From Paludibacteraceae bacterium (GTDB lineage: Bacteria > Bacteroidota > Bacteroidia > Bacteroidales > Paludibacteraceae), in the NCBI GenBank assembly GCA_017559385.1, contig JAFYSK010000036.1:1-64000 (forward strand): a DNA stretch of 64,000 nucleotides, given 5' to 3'. The notes under the pieces are model-generated. The model saw only the letters and a list, made by a program, of their open reading frames with translations. It had not been told where the DNA came from and ran no database searches. Numbering within the stretch: the stretch's first letter is position 1; each line of letters starts with the position of its first letter. Position numbers and translations under genes: made by a program. Of this stretch, positions 17,230-25,920 are shown in pieces.

Positions 17230-18558
17230 TTATCTTTTGTTGCCACAGACTGGACAGAACTTTGCACTAGGTTGCATTTCTGTACCACATCTTGTGCATC
17301 TATTATCATCGGCCATAGCTGCGCGAGTGCCACAATTAGCACAGAACATCGCACCAGGAGCCAATGGAGCACCACAACCTTGACAAAAACTAGATGATCC
17401 AGCTTGTGCGCCTCCCATTAATTGAGTGCCACAAGATACACATCGTTTAGCTGTATCTGCATTATCCGAACCACACTTTGGGCATGGATTATATTTGTGG
17501 CCGCAATGTGGGCAAAAGGCCTGGTTAGACATATATTTCTTAGAACAAGATGCACAATACACAGGGCGGATGCCACCTCCAGGTCCTGCAAGCGCTTGAC
17601 CAGCATTGTCATTACCTGCACCACCCATTGCTGGTTGACCATAAGCTGGTTGCATCATTCCACTTGCTACTCCACCCATATTTCCAGAAGACATTCCATT
17701 CATCATCTGTATCGCCATCAAGCCACCTAGCAAACCTCCGTTAGAACTGCCACCAATCGCACCGGTCAACCCATCAATTGCGTTATTTGCAGTACCAAAC
17801 ATTTGCTCTTGTTGCCATGTACGACCAGTAATCTTCTGAGCGGCTTGTTGAGACATCGCTTCGGAAATCTTACGTCCCTCTGCTGTAGACTTGTCTACCT
17901 CAATAGAATTAACATAGAATTTTGTCAACTCCAAACCTACCTCTGGCCAGAAAGATGCCATGCTCTGACGCAGGTTCATGCTGATATTATCCAAATAAGC
18001 CGCAATCTGCATAAAACCAATTTTGTTGGTTAGCATGTATTGCAAAATCATAGACTTTGTTTTTGAACAGATTTCACCCATTGACTGAGTGGTCATGTCC
18101 TCTTCGGTAAACTTATGCAATGTTCCAACGAACTTAATAACAAACTTTTCTGGATCTATCACCTTGAGACCATACTGACCTCTTGCTATCAAAGGAACTT
18201 GAGTTTGATAATCGTTATCAAAAATAGGCAAGCCATCAATTTCCCAATCAATAGCAAATGTATTGACGAGATTGACAAACCACACCTCGGCGAAGAACGG
18301 ATTGACGCCTCCAGTCAAAAAGCCATACCATTCTCTTAAGAGAGGTAAGTTTTCGGTTGTAAGTGTATGCTTGCCAGGTCCAAATTTGCCTAGCAATTGA
18401 CCCTTTGAAAACAACAGCGCTACTTGGCTCTCACGAACGATCAGCTGAGTTGCAGTAGACAAATTATTTTCTGGATGGTGATACGCATAGATCACCTCCT
18501 TGCTTTGTGGACTCCATTCCACTACATCAATAAAAGGTTTTTTGAAAAAAATTCCCAT
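17230..18558 (-). CDS. SPFH-domain protein with four C-terminal zinc ribbons (YdjI-like)
   Basis: The 442-residue protein has an N-terminal SPFH/virion-core-like domain (about 20-240; starts MGIFFKKPFIDVVEWSP, with VRESQVALLFSKGQLLGKFG). A Gly/Met-rich linker follows (about 255-330). Four CxxC...CxxC zinc ribbons are visible at about 335-352, 359-376, 392-409 and 421-439. This layout resembles B. subtilis YdjI, which belongs to a PspA-linked membrane-stress operon. Known SPFH proteins oligomerise on membranes. It is the first gene of the cassette with its own promoter (18644-18674). No PspA or TPM-domain gene is present here, so the rest of the cassette differs from the ydj operon. Confidence 0.8.
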   Translation of the reverse strand: MGIFFKKPFIDVVEWSPQSKEVIYAYHHPENNLSTATQLIVRESQVALLFSKGQLLGKFGPGKHTLTTENLPLLREWYGFLTGGVNPFFAEVWFVNLVNTFAIDWEIDGLPIFDNDYQTQVPLIARGQYGLKVIDPEKFVIKFVGTLHKFTEEDMTTQSMGEICSKTKSMILQYMLTNKIGFMQIAAYLDNISMNLRQSMASFWPEVGLELTKFYVNSIEVDKSTAEGRKISEAMSQQAAQKITGRTWQQEQMFGTANNAIDGLTGAIGGSSNGGLLGGLMAIQMMNGMSSGNMGGVASGMMQPAYGQPAMGGAGNDNAGQALAGPGGGIRPVYCASCSKKYMSNQAFCPHCGHKYNPCPKCGSDNADTAKRCVSCGTQLMGGAQAGSSSFCQGCGAPLAPGAMFCANCGTRAAMADDNRCTRCGTEMQPSAKFCPVCGNKR

Positions 18559-18643
18559 GATATTTTATGATTTAATTAATAATAATTATAAATGCATTTA
18601 TCGGCGATTCATTTGATAAAACATACAAAATACAAAGATTCCG

Positions 18644-18674
18644 CAAAGTTACTTTTTTTTTTTAGTTCTACCAA
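18644..18674 (-). promoter_or_regulatory. Bacteroidota promoter for the SPFH cassette
   Basis: On the minus strand: -33 TTG (18672-18674), 20 bp, -7 TAACTTTG (18644-18651). The leader to the ATG at 18558 is about 80 nt. This is the only promoter I find for the six genes. Confidence 0.75.
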
Positions 18675-18784
18675 ATATTTTTATAAAAAAATATAAATTA
18701 ATGACATTTGTATAGTTTTTCAACAGACAACAACAACATTTTGCTCACTAATCATCAATATTATCTAAAAAATATCATCTAATT

Positions 18785-18815
18785 TTGGTAGAATAAAAAA
18801 AAAATATTACCTTTG
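18785..18815 (+). promoter_or_regulatory. Bacteroidota promoter for gmk-nadD
   Basis: -33 TTG (18785-18787), 20 bp, -7 TACCTTTG (18808-18815); the gmk ATG is at 18841. The presence of a private promoter here fits the separation of gmk from yicC. Confidence 0.8.
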
Positions 18816-18840
18816 CACAGAAAACAAAACTACGACATCT

Positions 18841-19398
18841 ATGATTATTATATTATGCGCACCTAGTGGCTCTGGAAAATCAACGATGGTAAGGCATTTA
18901 CTAGAGACCCACCCTGACAAGTACGAATTATCAATCTCAGCCACCACACGCGCACCTCGCGGACAAGAACAGTACGGCAAGGAGTATTATTTTATTAGCC
19001 GAGACGAATTTGAGCAGCATATTAACAACAAGGATTTTATAGAGTATGAACAAGTGTATGAGGGTCTATACTACGGCACACTAAAATCTGAAATTGAACG
19101 CATACAATCTGCTGGACGCACTATTGTTTTTGACATAGATGTAAAAGGTGGTCTTAATTTAAAAAAGATATTCAAGGACGAAGCACTATCCCTTTTTATC
19201 GCTCCGCCATCTATTGAAGAACTATCCAGACGACTACATGGCAGAGGTGATACAAGTGAAGAAATGATCGAGAAAAGGTTGGCTAAAGCTGAAATTGAAA
19301 TGGCCGACGCCCCATACTTTGACAAAATCATCATCAACGACGACCTAAGCAAAGCAAAAGAAGATTTAGATAGAGAAATTGCAAATTGGACCAAATAG
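18841..19398 (+). CDS. gmk: Guanylate kinase
   Basis: Gmk converts GMP and ATP to GDP and ADP in the cytoplasm. The 185-residue protein has the P-loop APSGSGKST (residues 6-14), the GMP-binding SATTRAPRGQEQYGKEYYF (about 33-51), the conserved DIDVKGGLNLKK, and RLHGRGDTSEEMIEKRL in the lid. Length is normal for Bacteroidota. nadD follows 15 bp later. In related genomes yicC precedes gmk directly; here the two are separated by 7.5 kb. Confidence 0.95.
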   Translation: MIIILCAPSGSGKSTMVRHLLETHPDKYELSISATTRAPRGQEQYGKEYYFISRDEFEQHINNKDFIEYEQVYEGLYYGTLKSEIERIQSAGRTIVFDIDVKGGLNLKKIFKDEALSLFIAPPSIEELSRRLHGRGDTSEEMIEKRLAKAEIEMADAPYFDKIIINDDLSKAKEDLDREIANWTK

Positions 19399-19413
19399 AA
19401 ACTTGCCTACCAC

Positions 19414-19947
19414 ATGAAAATTGGCATATACGGTGGATCATTTAACCCAATCCATTTTGGACATACAGGCTTGGCTAATTGGATTATCAATAACACAGAT
19501 ATTGATGAAGTTTGGCTAATGGTATCGCCACACAATCCACTAAAAAGTTCATCTACTCTAGAAGATGAGCACAAACGACTAAACAGCGCAAAACTCGCCG
19601 TCAAAGACATGAAGAATATCATAGTAAGCGACTTTGAGTTTACCCTGCCACGACCCAACTACACAGCAAACACATTGCGCAAGCTAGCTGAACAATTTCC
19701 TCAACACGAATTCACACTAATTATAGGAGAAGACAACCTTGGTATTTTTGATCAATGGCGTGAATATATATATATACTAAGGTGTTATCGTATTTTTGTA
19801 TACCCTCGTAGAGGCGCAGATACAGCAGCAGAAGAAATCATTAAAAAACTAAAAAAAGAAGGAATAAAAGACCTACGCTATTTACAAGATGCTCCTTACT
19901 ATGACATTTCATCTTCAGAAATACGAACAAATAAAAAAATAAATTAA
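19414..19947 (+). CDS. nadD: Nicotinate-nucleotide adenylyltransferase
   Basis: NadD transfers AMP from ATP to nicotinate mononucleotide in NAD synthesis. The 177-residue protein has the nucleotidyltransferase start YGGSFNPIHFGH (residues 6-17, with the HxGH motif) and the C-terminal ISSSEIR motif (165-171). It is slightly shorter than many family members and ends six residues after that motif, which truncates the last helix (most members extend by 10-20 residues), but the catalytic core is complete. Cotranscribed with gmk. Confidence 0.92.
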   Translation: MKIGIYGGSFNPIHFGHTGLANWIINNTDIDEVWLMVSPHNPLKSSSTLEDEHKRLNSAKLAVKDMKNIIVSDFEFTLPRPNYTANTLRKLAEQFPQHEFTLIIGEDNLGIFDQWREYIYILRCYRIFVYPRRGADTAAEEIIKKLKKEGIKDLRYLQDAPYYDISSSEIRTNKKIN

Positions 19948-19966
19948 CTAAAAATCGCTTTTACTC

Positions 19967-19997
19967 TTGCATAATTAAAAAAATAATCGTACCTTTG
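19967..19997 (+). promoter_or_regulatory. Bacteroidota promoter for the small HTH protein gene
   Basis: -33 TTG (19967-19969, extended TTGCATA), 20 bp, -7 TACCTTTG (19990-19997). Start codon at 20077. Confidence 0.8.
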
Positions 19998-20076
19998 CAA
20001 CCGGAAACATGACATTAGTTGCAATATTTCACAGATAATAAATATAAAACATTAACTACTAATAAAATAAGTTACT

Positions 20077-20319
20077 ATGATTCGCACAACATTCAACAAA
20101 CTGAGAGAAGTGAAGGATAGCCTTCCAAAAGGTAGTTCAGCAGTAATTGCTGAAGAGTTAGGAATTACTGCTGATGATGTTCGCGCATTTTTCAACGGTA
20201 CCTCAACAGTTGGTTATCATATTGAACAAGGTCCTGATGGCGGTATCGTGATTCTTGAGGATACAAAAATTTTAGATGTTGCGTTACGTATAGCATGGAC
20301 TAGCAAGAACGCGCTTTGA
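20077..20319 (+). CDS. Small putative DNA-binding protein (HTH-like)
   Basis: An 80-residue protein starting MIRTTFNKLREVKDSLPKGS. Residues about 20-40 (AVIAEELGITADDVRAFFNG) have helix-turn-helix character, followed by a short beta-rich end with GPDGGIVILED. Similar 80-85 residue proteins are common and well conserved in Bacteroidales and are annotated as DNA-binding; targets are unknown to me. It has its own promoter and is followed by an outer-membrane barrel gene 16 bp later. Confidence 0.75.
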   Translation: MIRTTFNKLREVKDSLPKGSSAVIAEELGITADDVRAFFNGTSTVGYHIEQGPDGGIVILEDTKILDVALRIAWTSKNAL

Positions 20320-20335
20320 TGAGCTAATTGAATAA

Positions 20336-21196
20336 ATGAAAAGATCAATCATCATTTTAGCACTAACGCTCATCGGCGTTAGTGCTTTTTCTTTCAAGGT
20401 TTCGGCAGAAGAGAAAGAACCCAATTTTACCTTTGAAATAGGAGCCGATGTGGTAAGTAGTTACCTATGGCGTGGACAAAACCTGGGTGGTTTGTCTATA
20501 CAACCCTCTGTTACACTAGATTGGAAAGGTATATATATTTGCGGATGGGCTAATATAGGCGCAGACAACTGGAAATTCCAAGAACTCAATCCTGAATTAG
20601 ATATTACCATAGGATATGATAATTACGGTGTCAAACTAGACCTCACACACTTCTACTATTTCTATGGTGACAAGTATTTCAAGGGATTGGAGGATCCTAA
20701 TAACAAATTCAGCAGTAGTACAATGGAATTACATGCAGGACTTGATGTTGGCGAATGGACAGAGATCGTCCCTCTCACCCTTGATTGGTATACCACTGTA
20801 TTAGGATATGATCCTGTATTTGACGAAAACGACAATTTAGTTTTAAACGAGAATGGCAATGCAAAACGTGCCTTTTCAACCTACATTGAGCTTGGATATG
20901 ACATTACATTACCACTGGATATCATATTAGGTCTAAAAGTTGGTTTTACACCCTGGAAGGGAATGCTTACCGAATACAAAGAAGTTTGGAATAGTGGACA
21001 GACTGTTGGTCTTAACAACTTACAACTACGAGCAGAACGCGAATTTGAACTGAAGCACGCATGCTTTAACATATGGGGCGAAGTCATGTTCAACTGCTAC
21101 GGTGTAACTAAAAATAATATTATTAACATCTTTGGAGAAGGAGCAACACAAAAGTTAAACGCAGGCCTTGGCGTCGGTATTTATTTTGGTAATTAA
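20336..21196 (+). CDS. Putative outer-membrane beta-barrel protein
   Basis: The 286-residue protein has a Sec signal (about 1-24, cleavage near VSAEE) and alternating hydrophobic/polar strands with many aromatic residues, such as SYLWRGQNLGGLSIQPSVTL. It ends in GVGIYFGN, close to the aromatic-ended C-terminal strand of barrels. The YLWRGQ start resembles TorF-type putative porins of Proteobacteria and many unnamed Bacteroidota proteins. Substrate unknown. It lies between the HTH gene and apbE (ATG 1 bp after its stop) and is likely cotranscribed. Confidence 0.7.
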   Translation: MKRSIIILALTLIGVSAFSFKVSAEEKEPNFTFEIGADVVSSYLWRGQNLGGLSIQPSVTLDWKGIYICGWANIGADNWKFQELNPELDITIGYDNYGVKLDLTHFYYFYGDKYFKGLEDPNNKFSSSTMELHAGLDVGEWTEIVPLTLDWYTTVLGYDPVFDENDNLVLNENGNAKRAFSTYIELGYDITLPLDIILGLKVGFTPWKGMLTEYKEVWNSGQTVGLNNLQLRAEREFELKHACFNIWGEVMFNCYGVTKNNIINIFGEGATQKLNAGLGVGIYFGN

Positions 21197-21197
21197 A

Positions 21198-22193
21198 ATG
21201 AAAAAATGGATAGCATTAGGATTGGCAATCTTAGCAGCAGTATTGTTGATATTCCTGCCCAACCAACCTAAGTCACAATATTTTCACAACCAAGGAAACA
21301 TTTTTGGAACATACTACAACATAAGATACGAATCTACAGAGGATCTACACGAAGAGATAAAGGCAGCATTACAAGCTGTGGATTATTCTTTAAGTATGTT
21401 CAATCAGAACTCTGTGATTTGTAAAATCAATCGCAATGAGAATGTTGTACTAGACTCGCTATTCATAAGTATGTTCCTAGAAGCACAGTCCATTAGTGCA
21501 ATTTCAAAAGGAGCCTTTGATATCACAGTAGCCCCATTAGTTAATGCCTGGGGATTTGGAAAGAGCAAAGAAAAGAGCCCGCAAATAAGTGACATAGAGA
21601 TAGACAGTCTCAAAGAATTTGTAGGATACGAAAAAATTATTCTACAGGAAGGTCAAATTGCCAAACAAGATCCACGTACAACACTTGATGCTAGCGCGAT
21701 AGCAAAGGGATTTGGATGTGATGTAGTAGCGAATATACTACGCGCTAATGGATGCAAGAATCTGCTAGTAGAAATAGGAGGCGAAGTAGTACTTCAAGGA
21801 GTCAACGACAGGGGAAAACCATGGCATATAGGAATTAGCAAACCTAAAAATGATGCTTCAGGCGTAGAAAATGATTTACAAGAAGTTATCGCTAGTAGCA
21901 ATCTGTGTATAGCGACATCAGGCAATTACTTACAATATTACTATGTAGACGGACAGCGTCGTAGCCACACTATAGATCCAAGAACTGGCTACCCGGTAGA
22001 ACACTCATTATTAAGTGCAACAGTTACAGCTAGAAGTTGTATGCGAGCAGATGCCCTAGCTACGGCATGTATGGTATTAGGTAAAAACGCAGCGCTTGAA
22101 ATGATTGAAGAGATTCCTGATGCAGAATGCTATCTAATTGTAGCCCAATCTGATACATTGCATATTGAAACATCATCAAATTGGCAAAAATAG
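21198..22193 (+). CDS. apbE: FAD:protein FMN transferase (ApbE)
   Basis: ApbE attaches FMN to Thr residues of flavoproteins such as NqrB/NqrC and RnfG/RnfD. The 331-residue protein (from ATG 21198; the longer in-frame start at 21168 overlaps the barrel gene) begins with a single hydrophobic anchor (about 1-20) without lipobox. It has NIFGTYYNIRY, DASAIAKGFGCD, LVEIGGEVVLQG and the SHTIDPRTGYPV motif followed by ATACMVLG, all standard. No target flavoprotein gene is in the window. Confidence 0.93.
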   Translation: MKKWIALGLAILAAVLLIFLPNQPKSQYFHNQGNIFGTYYNIRYESTEDLHEEIKAALQAVDYSLSMFNQNSVICKINRNENVVLDSLFISMFLEAQSISAISKGAFDITVAPLVNAWGFGKSKEKSPQISDIEIDSLKEFVGYEKIILQEGQIAKQDPRTTLDASAIAKGFGCDVVANILRANGCKNLLVEIGGEVVLQGVNDRGKPWHIGISKPKNDASGVENDLQEVIASSNLCIATSGNYLQYYYVDGQRRSHTIDPRTGYPVEHSLLSATVTARSCMRADALATACMVLGKNAALEMIEEIPDAECYLIVAQSDTLHIETSSNWQK

Positions 22194-22195
22194 AT

Positions 22196-23317
22196 CTAGA
22201 GAAATTTCAAGATTCTAGTTATAGTTTTTTGAACATTATTCATTGCAAACTCACGCTGCATGGCCACTTCTAGTGGCACCTTTTCTTCTAGAATTGGATA
22301 TATTCCTGCAAATCCTAATTGCGATAAAGAATCACACATCTCGACACATCCTCCAATAGCCACAACGGGGATGTGTTGTTTTTTTGCACGCGACAAGACA
22401 CCTGCAGCGGTTTTACCTTTTGCTGTTTGAAAATCTATCTTGCCCTCGCCAGTAATAATAAGATCAGCACCTGTTATCGTGGAATCGAAGTCAATCGCAT
22501 CAAGTACCATATCTACGCCTTTTTTCAGCGTAGCACTCAAGAATGCAAGAAAAGCACCACCCATACCCCCAGCAGCACCTGCACCTGCGACAGAAACAAC
22601 ATTGACAGCATACTTTTTTTCAATCACCCTGGCAAAGGATGCCATTCCATCGTCCAATAGACTGACCATGTCCACGTCAGCACCTTTTTGAGGAGCAAAG
22701 ACTGGCGCTGCACCATTTGGACCACAAAAAGGCGTATCAACATCACAAGCTACTATAAAAACAGATTCTTTGACAGCTGTACTGACTAGGCTATCGTCTA
22801 TTCGCGCAATAGTTCCTAAGACACCGCCTGAACCTCTTGTTATAAGTTCGTTATTCATATCATAGAAGCGAAAGCCCATAGCTTGCAACATGCCCATGCC
22901 TGCATCATTCGTCGCACTACCTCCAATACCAACCAGAAACTTACGACAGCCTCGAGCTATCGCATCCATAATCATCTCTCCTGTACCAAAAGTAGATGTC
23001 ACCCATGGATTGCGTTCATTTACATGCAGAAGAGGCAAGCCACTAGCTGCAGCCATCTCTAGAACAGCCGTATCACCAGCTATGCCATACGAAGCTTGGA
23101 TTGGACGGCCCAAAGGATCACTGACCACACAGTTAACAATAGTACCCTTTAATGCACCAATAATAGCATCAACTGTACCTTCTCCACCATCCGCTACATT
23201 CACCGCAACAACCTCATAATCAGGGCAAACACTCAGTATGCCAAGACGAGCACTGGCAGCCACTTCAAGAGAAGTCATTGAGCCTTTAAAAGAATCAGAA
23301 GCAATAACTATCTTCAT
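22196..23317 (-). CDS. Glycerate 2-kinase
   Basis: Glycerate kinase (GarK/GlxK family) phosphorylates D-glycerate to 2-phosphoglycerate. The 373-residue protein starts MKIVIASDSFKGSMTSLE and has VADGGEGTVDA, DPLGRPIQA, IGGSATNDAGMGMLQALG-like (GGSATNDAGMGMLQAMGF, about 120-140) and the late ITGEGKIDFQTAKGK. I chose ATG 23317 over an in-frame TTG two codons upstream. The gene is 12 bp downstream of a GntP-type permease, forming a glycerate uptake and use pair. Its end is two bases from the apbE stop with no terminator between them. Confidence 0.93.
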   Translation of the reverse strand: MKIVIASDSFKGSMTSLEVAASARLGILSVCPDYEVVAVNVADGGEGTVDAIIGALKGTIVNCVVSDPLGRPIQASYGIAGDTAVLEMAAASGLPLLHVNERNPWVTSTFGTGEMIMDAIARGCRKFLVGIGGSATNDAGMGMLQAMGFRFYDMNNELITRGSGGVLGTIARIDDSLVSTAVKESVFIVACDVDTPFCGPNGAAPVFAPQKGADVDMVSLLDDGMASFARVIEKKYAVNVVSVAGAGAAGGMGGAFLAFLSATLKKGVDMVLDAIDFDSTITGADLIITGEGKIDFQTAKGKTAAGVLSRAKKQHIPVVAIGGCVEMCDSLSQLGFAGIYPILEEKVPLEVAMQREFAMNNVQKTITRILKFL

Positions 23318-23329
23318 TTGCAATAAGAG

Positions 23330-24574
23330 TTAAAAAAGCAAATATGTCACAACACTACAAACGGTCAGCACTAATCCTACAATAGATTCATATGGGATAA
23401 GTTTGAGTCGTTCCTTCACGCTCATTCCCATAGAACCACCCGTTGCATGAAAAAAAGATCCATGTGGTAAATGATCTAACACAGTTGCACCCGCATTAAC
23501 CATTGCAGCCCCCCAAACAGCAGTAACACCTGCTGCAACAATGGCATCTGCAAAAGAGGCGGAAGCAATAGTAGCACCGGCAGTAGTAGACGCAGTAGCA
23601 GCAGACATCAAAGCACCTGCAATAGGAGACATCAAAGTGCCACCATTACTCCAGCCTGCTAGTAGGTTAACTAATACATCCTTAATTGCAGACGCCTTTA
23701 TAATACCAGCTAATGTTCCTGTACCAACCAACAAAATAGCTATCGTAGACATTTTTTCCAATCCATAGGATAAACATTTGGACATATTCTTCCAATTTCC
23801 TGTAGCTATAATTCCTACCACACCACCTACAGGCAATGCGATCATCGGATCAACTACGACACCAACAATAGGTCGTAGCGCTAGTAGCAAAATAGTAACA
23901 ATTGGTCCTAACAAACTGCGCCACAGGCTAGGTAACTGCTCATCCGTCTCCTTTTGCAAACTTCCTTCCATCAGTTCGCCCTTAGGCATCAATGGAATAA
24001 TAACAAACACTGTTATCAACAATCCAATAATCGCAGGTATAATACCAGCTGCCATTACAGAAGATAATGGTGCATCAAAATTCTCGGCTGCTATAATTGT
24101 ATTTGGGTTAGGTGACAGGATATTTCCACACTTACCACCGCCTATCATAGCTAACAGAAGTTTTAACTTAGACAAATGTAACCGATTACCCATAATAATG
24201 GCAATAGGAGCAATAGTAATAACAGCCACATCAATAAACACGCCCATTGCAGTCAACAGCAGTGCAGACAAAGCTAAAGCTAAGTAGATGTATTTTTGCC
24301 CTAAGGCCTTGATTATACTACGGGCGATGGTAGAAGCAGCACCAGTCTTAACCAACATTCCCGTTAATACACCGGCGGCAATTATGCGAACTATTGCAGG
24401 AGTGATATCTTTCACCCCAGCAATCATCTCCGACACAGTAGTTTCCAACCCCCACCCAGCAAGCAGTCCACCAACCAAAGCACCTAAGATCAGGCTATAG
24501 ACTGGTGATAATTTCCTAATTATCAATACAATTGACAGAATAAGTCCTATCAATGCAGCTAATGCACTATTCAT
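23330..24574 (-). CDS. GntP family permease, probably for glycerate or a related acid
   Basis: The 414-residue protein is almost wholly hydrophobic with about 12 segments and has features of the gluconate permease family: MGVFIDVAVITIAPIAI, LSPNPNTI, and paired Gly-rich TTAGATIASASF and HGSFFHATGGS motifs. GntP proteins are inner-membrane proton symporters for sugar acids. Linkage with glycerate kinase points to glycerate as the substrate; this is inference. First gene of the two-gene operon from the promoter at 24602-24632. Confidence 0.88.
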   Translation of the reverse strand: MNSALAALIGLILSIVLIIRKLSPVYSLILGALVGGLLAGWGLETTVSEMIAGVKDITPAIVRIIAAGVLTGMLVKTGAASTIARSIIKALGQKYIYLALALSALLLTAMGVFIDVAVITIAPIAIIMGNRLHLSKLKLLLAMIGGGKCGNILSPNPNTIIAAENFDAPLSSVMAAGIIPAIIGLLITVFVIIPLMPKGELMEGSLQKETDEQLPSLWRSLLGPIVTILLLALRPIVGVVVDPMIALPVGGVVGIIATGNWKNMSKCLSYGLEKMSTIAILLVGTGTLAGIIKASAIKDVLVNLLAGWSNGGTLMSPIAGALMSAATASTTAGATIASASFADAIVAAGVTAVWGAAMVNAGATVLDHLPHGSFFHATGGSMGMSVKERLKLIPYESIVGLVLTVCSVVTYLLF

Positions 24575-24601
24575 ATCACAAAATTAGATTTAAATGCCTT
24601 G

Positions 24602-24632
24602 CAAAGGTAATAAAATTCCACAACAAATACAA
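24602..24632 (-). promoter_or_regulatory. Bacteroidota promoter for the GntP permease/glycerate kinase operon
   Basis: On the minus strand: -33 TTG (24630-24632), 20 bp, -7 TACCTTTG (24602-24609). Start codon at 24574, leaving a leader of about 20 nt. Confidence 0.75.
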
Positions 24633-24658
24633 ATTTTAATGAAATTAATTCTATTTTC

Positions 24659-24689
24659 TTGCATATCTCAAAAAAAAATTGTACCTTTG
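24659..24689 (+). promoter_or_regulatory. Bacteroidota promoter for bamD-rpoZ-coaBC
   Basis: -33 TTG (24659-24661, extended TTGCATA), 20 bp, -7 TACCTTTG (24682-24689). It rules out the upstream TTG at 24679 as a bamD start because that lies inside the promoter. Confidence 0.8.
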
Positions 24690-24717
24690 CAGGCTGATTA
24701 TGTATCTTAATAGAAAT

Positions 24718-25560
24718 ATGCATAAACGAATGGGAACCATCAAACATAAAATAGCAGTATTCTTATATTTTGCCGTGATGATATTTGGCATGCAGTCTTG
24801 TGGGGAGTATCAAGCAATACTGAAGTCCAAAGATCCTGAGTTGAAATATCAACGAGCACTGACCTATTTTAACGACAAACAATATATCAAAGCACAAACT
24901 TTGCTTGACGAAGTCACCTCTTATTACCGAGGTACAGATCGTTCGCAAGATGTCTTGATATATTTGTCTCGCTGTTATATGGGCCAAAAGGACTACACCA
25001 CTGCAGCAGAATACTATCAAGCTTATATCCAAAACTATCCTAAAGGACGTTACATAATTGAAGCCAGATTTCAAGCGGGTCACTGCTATTACCTTAATGC
25101 CCCAGACTCAAGATTGGATCAGGCTGAGACAAAAAGGGCTATTGAGTTATTTACACAATTCGTAGAACTATACCCAGAAAGTCCTTACGCTAAGCAAGCA
25201 TATGACGAAATGAACGAATTATATGACAGATTAGCATACAAAGAGTATCTCAACGCAAAGACATACTACAATCTAGGTACCTACTTGGGGAATAATTATT
25301 TAAGCGCAGAGATCATTGCAAAAAATGCATTAGAAAAATATCCAACAAACAAATACCAAGAAGAATTAAACTGGCTAATATTACAAGCAAAATACCAACA
25401 AGTTATCAACTCATTTGATAATCGTCGCGAAGAGAGAGCCAGAGAAACCGAAGACGAATACTATAGTTTTATAACCCAATACCCTAATTCCAAGCATATT
25501 CCAACGGCGGAAAAAATAGGTAAGGAGTTAAAAAAGATTTTGACGAAATACAACAAATAG
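24718..25560 (+). CDS. bamD: Outer-membrane assembly lipoprotein BamD
   Basis: BamD is the essential TPR lipoprotein of the BAM complex that inserts barrels into the outer membrane. The protein has a lipoprotein signal with FGMQSC (lipobox Cys about residue 28) followed by GEYQAILKSKDPELKYQRA, then tandem TPR-like repeats (YQRALTYFNDKQYIKAQTLL; DYTTAAEYYQAYIQNYPKG). Length of about 280 is normal. The start is uncertain: ATGs at 24700, 24718 and 24730 are in frame after the promoter; I prefer 24718. rpoZ-like and coaBC genes follow, an order common in Bacteroidales. Confidence 0.9.
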   Translation: MHKRMGTIKHKIAVFLYFAVMIFGMQSCGEYQAILKSKDPELKYQRALTYFNDKQYIKAQTLLDEVTSYYRGTDRSQDVLIYLSRCYMGQKDYTTAAEYYQAYIQNYPKGRYIIEARFQAGHCYYLNAPDSRLDQAETKRAIELFTQFVELYPESPYAKQAYDEMNELYDRLAYKEYLNAKTYYNLGTYLGNNYLSAEIIAKNALEKYPTNKYQEELNWLILQAKYQQVINSFDNRREERARETEDEYYSFITQYPNSKHIPTAEKIGKELKKILTKYNK

Positions 25561-25584
25561 AATAATAAATTTAACACAACAAAT

Positions 25585-25920
25585 ATGATTGATTACAAGA
25601 AAACTACAGCCCCTAACAACACCATTACTAGGGACATGAACGAACTCACAGAAAAGGTAGGAAACGTGTATGAGACCGTAGCTATCATTGGCAAACGTAG
25701 CAACCAAATTAGCACAGCTCTTAAAAAGGAGCTAGACGCAAAGCTACAAGATTTTTCAGTTCCTCAAGATTCGATGGATGACACTTATGAAAACCTTGAG
25801 CAAATTGAGATTTCTAAAAACTACGAAGCATTGCCAAAACCATCGTTGATTGCTACTCAGGAGTTCATTGATGGTCAACTCATTTATCGTGGCGGCAACA
25901 AAGACGAGGCTCTTAAGTGA
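25585..25920 (+). CDS. rpoZ: RNA polymerase omega subunit (Rpb6-like, Bacteroidota type)
   Basis: The 111-residue protein starts MIDYKKTTAPNNTITRDMNE and has NVYETVAIIGKRSNQIS (about 26-42), the Rpb6/omega signature of the Bacteroidota version. Omega assists folding of beta-prime and assembly of RNA polymerase. The position between bamD and coaBC is conserved in the group and mirrors the rpoZ-coaBC order of other bacteria. The stop overlaps the coaBC GTG start by three bases (GTGA). Confidence 0.88.
   Translation: MIDYKKTTAPNNTITRDMNELTEKVGNVYETVAIIGKRSNQISTALKKELDAKLQDFSVPQDSMDDTYENLEQIEISKNYEALPKPSLIATQEFIDGQLIYRGGNKDEALK

Noticed and set aside
23778..24287. Plus-strand frames opposite the GntP permease gene
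   Set aside because: Antisense shadows of a hydrophobic gene; no start context and no homology by eye.
24679..24717. Longer BamD starts (TTG 24679, ATG 24700)
   Set aside because: 24679 lies in the promoter; 24700 is near the predicted transcription start and would lengthen the lipoprotein signal.
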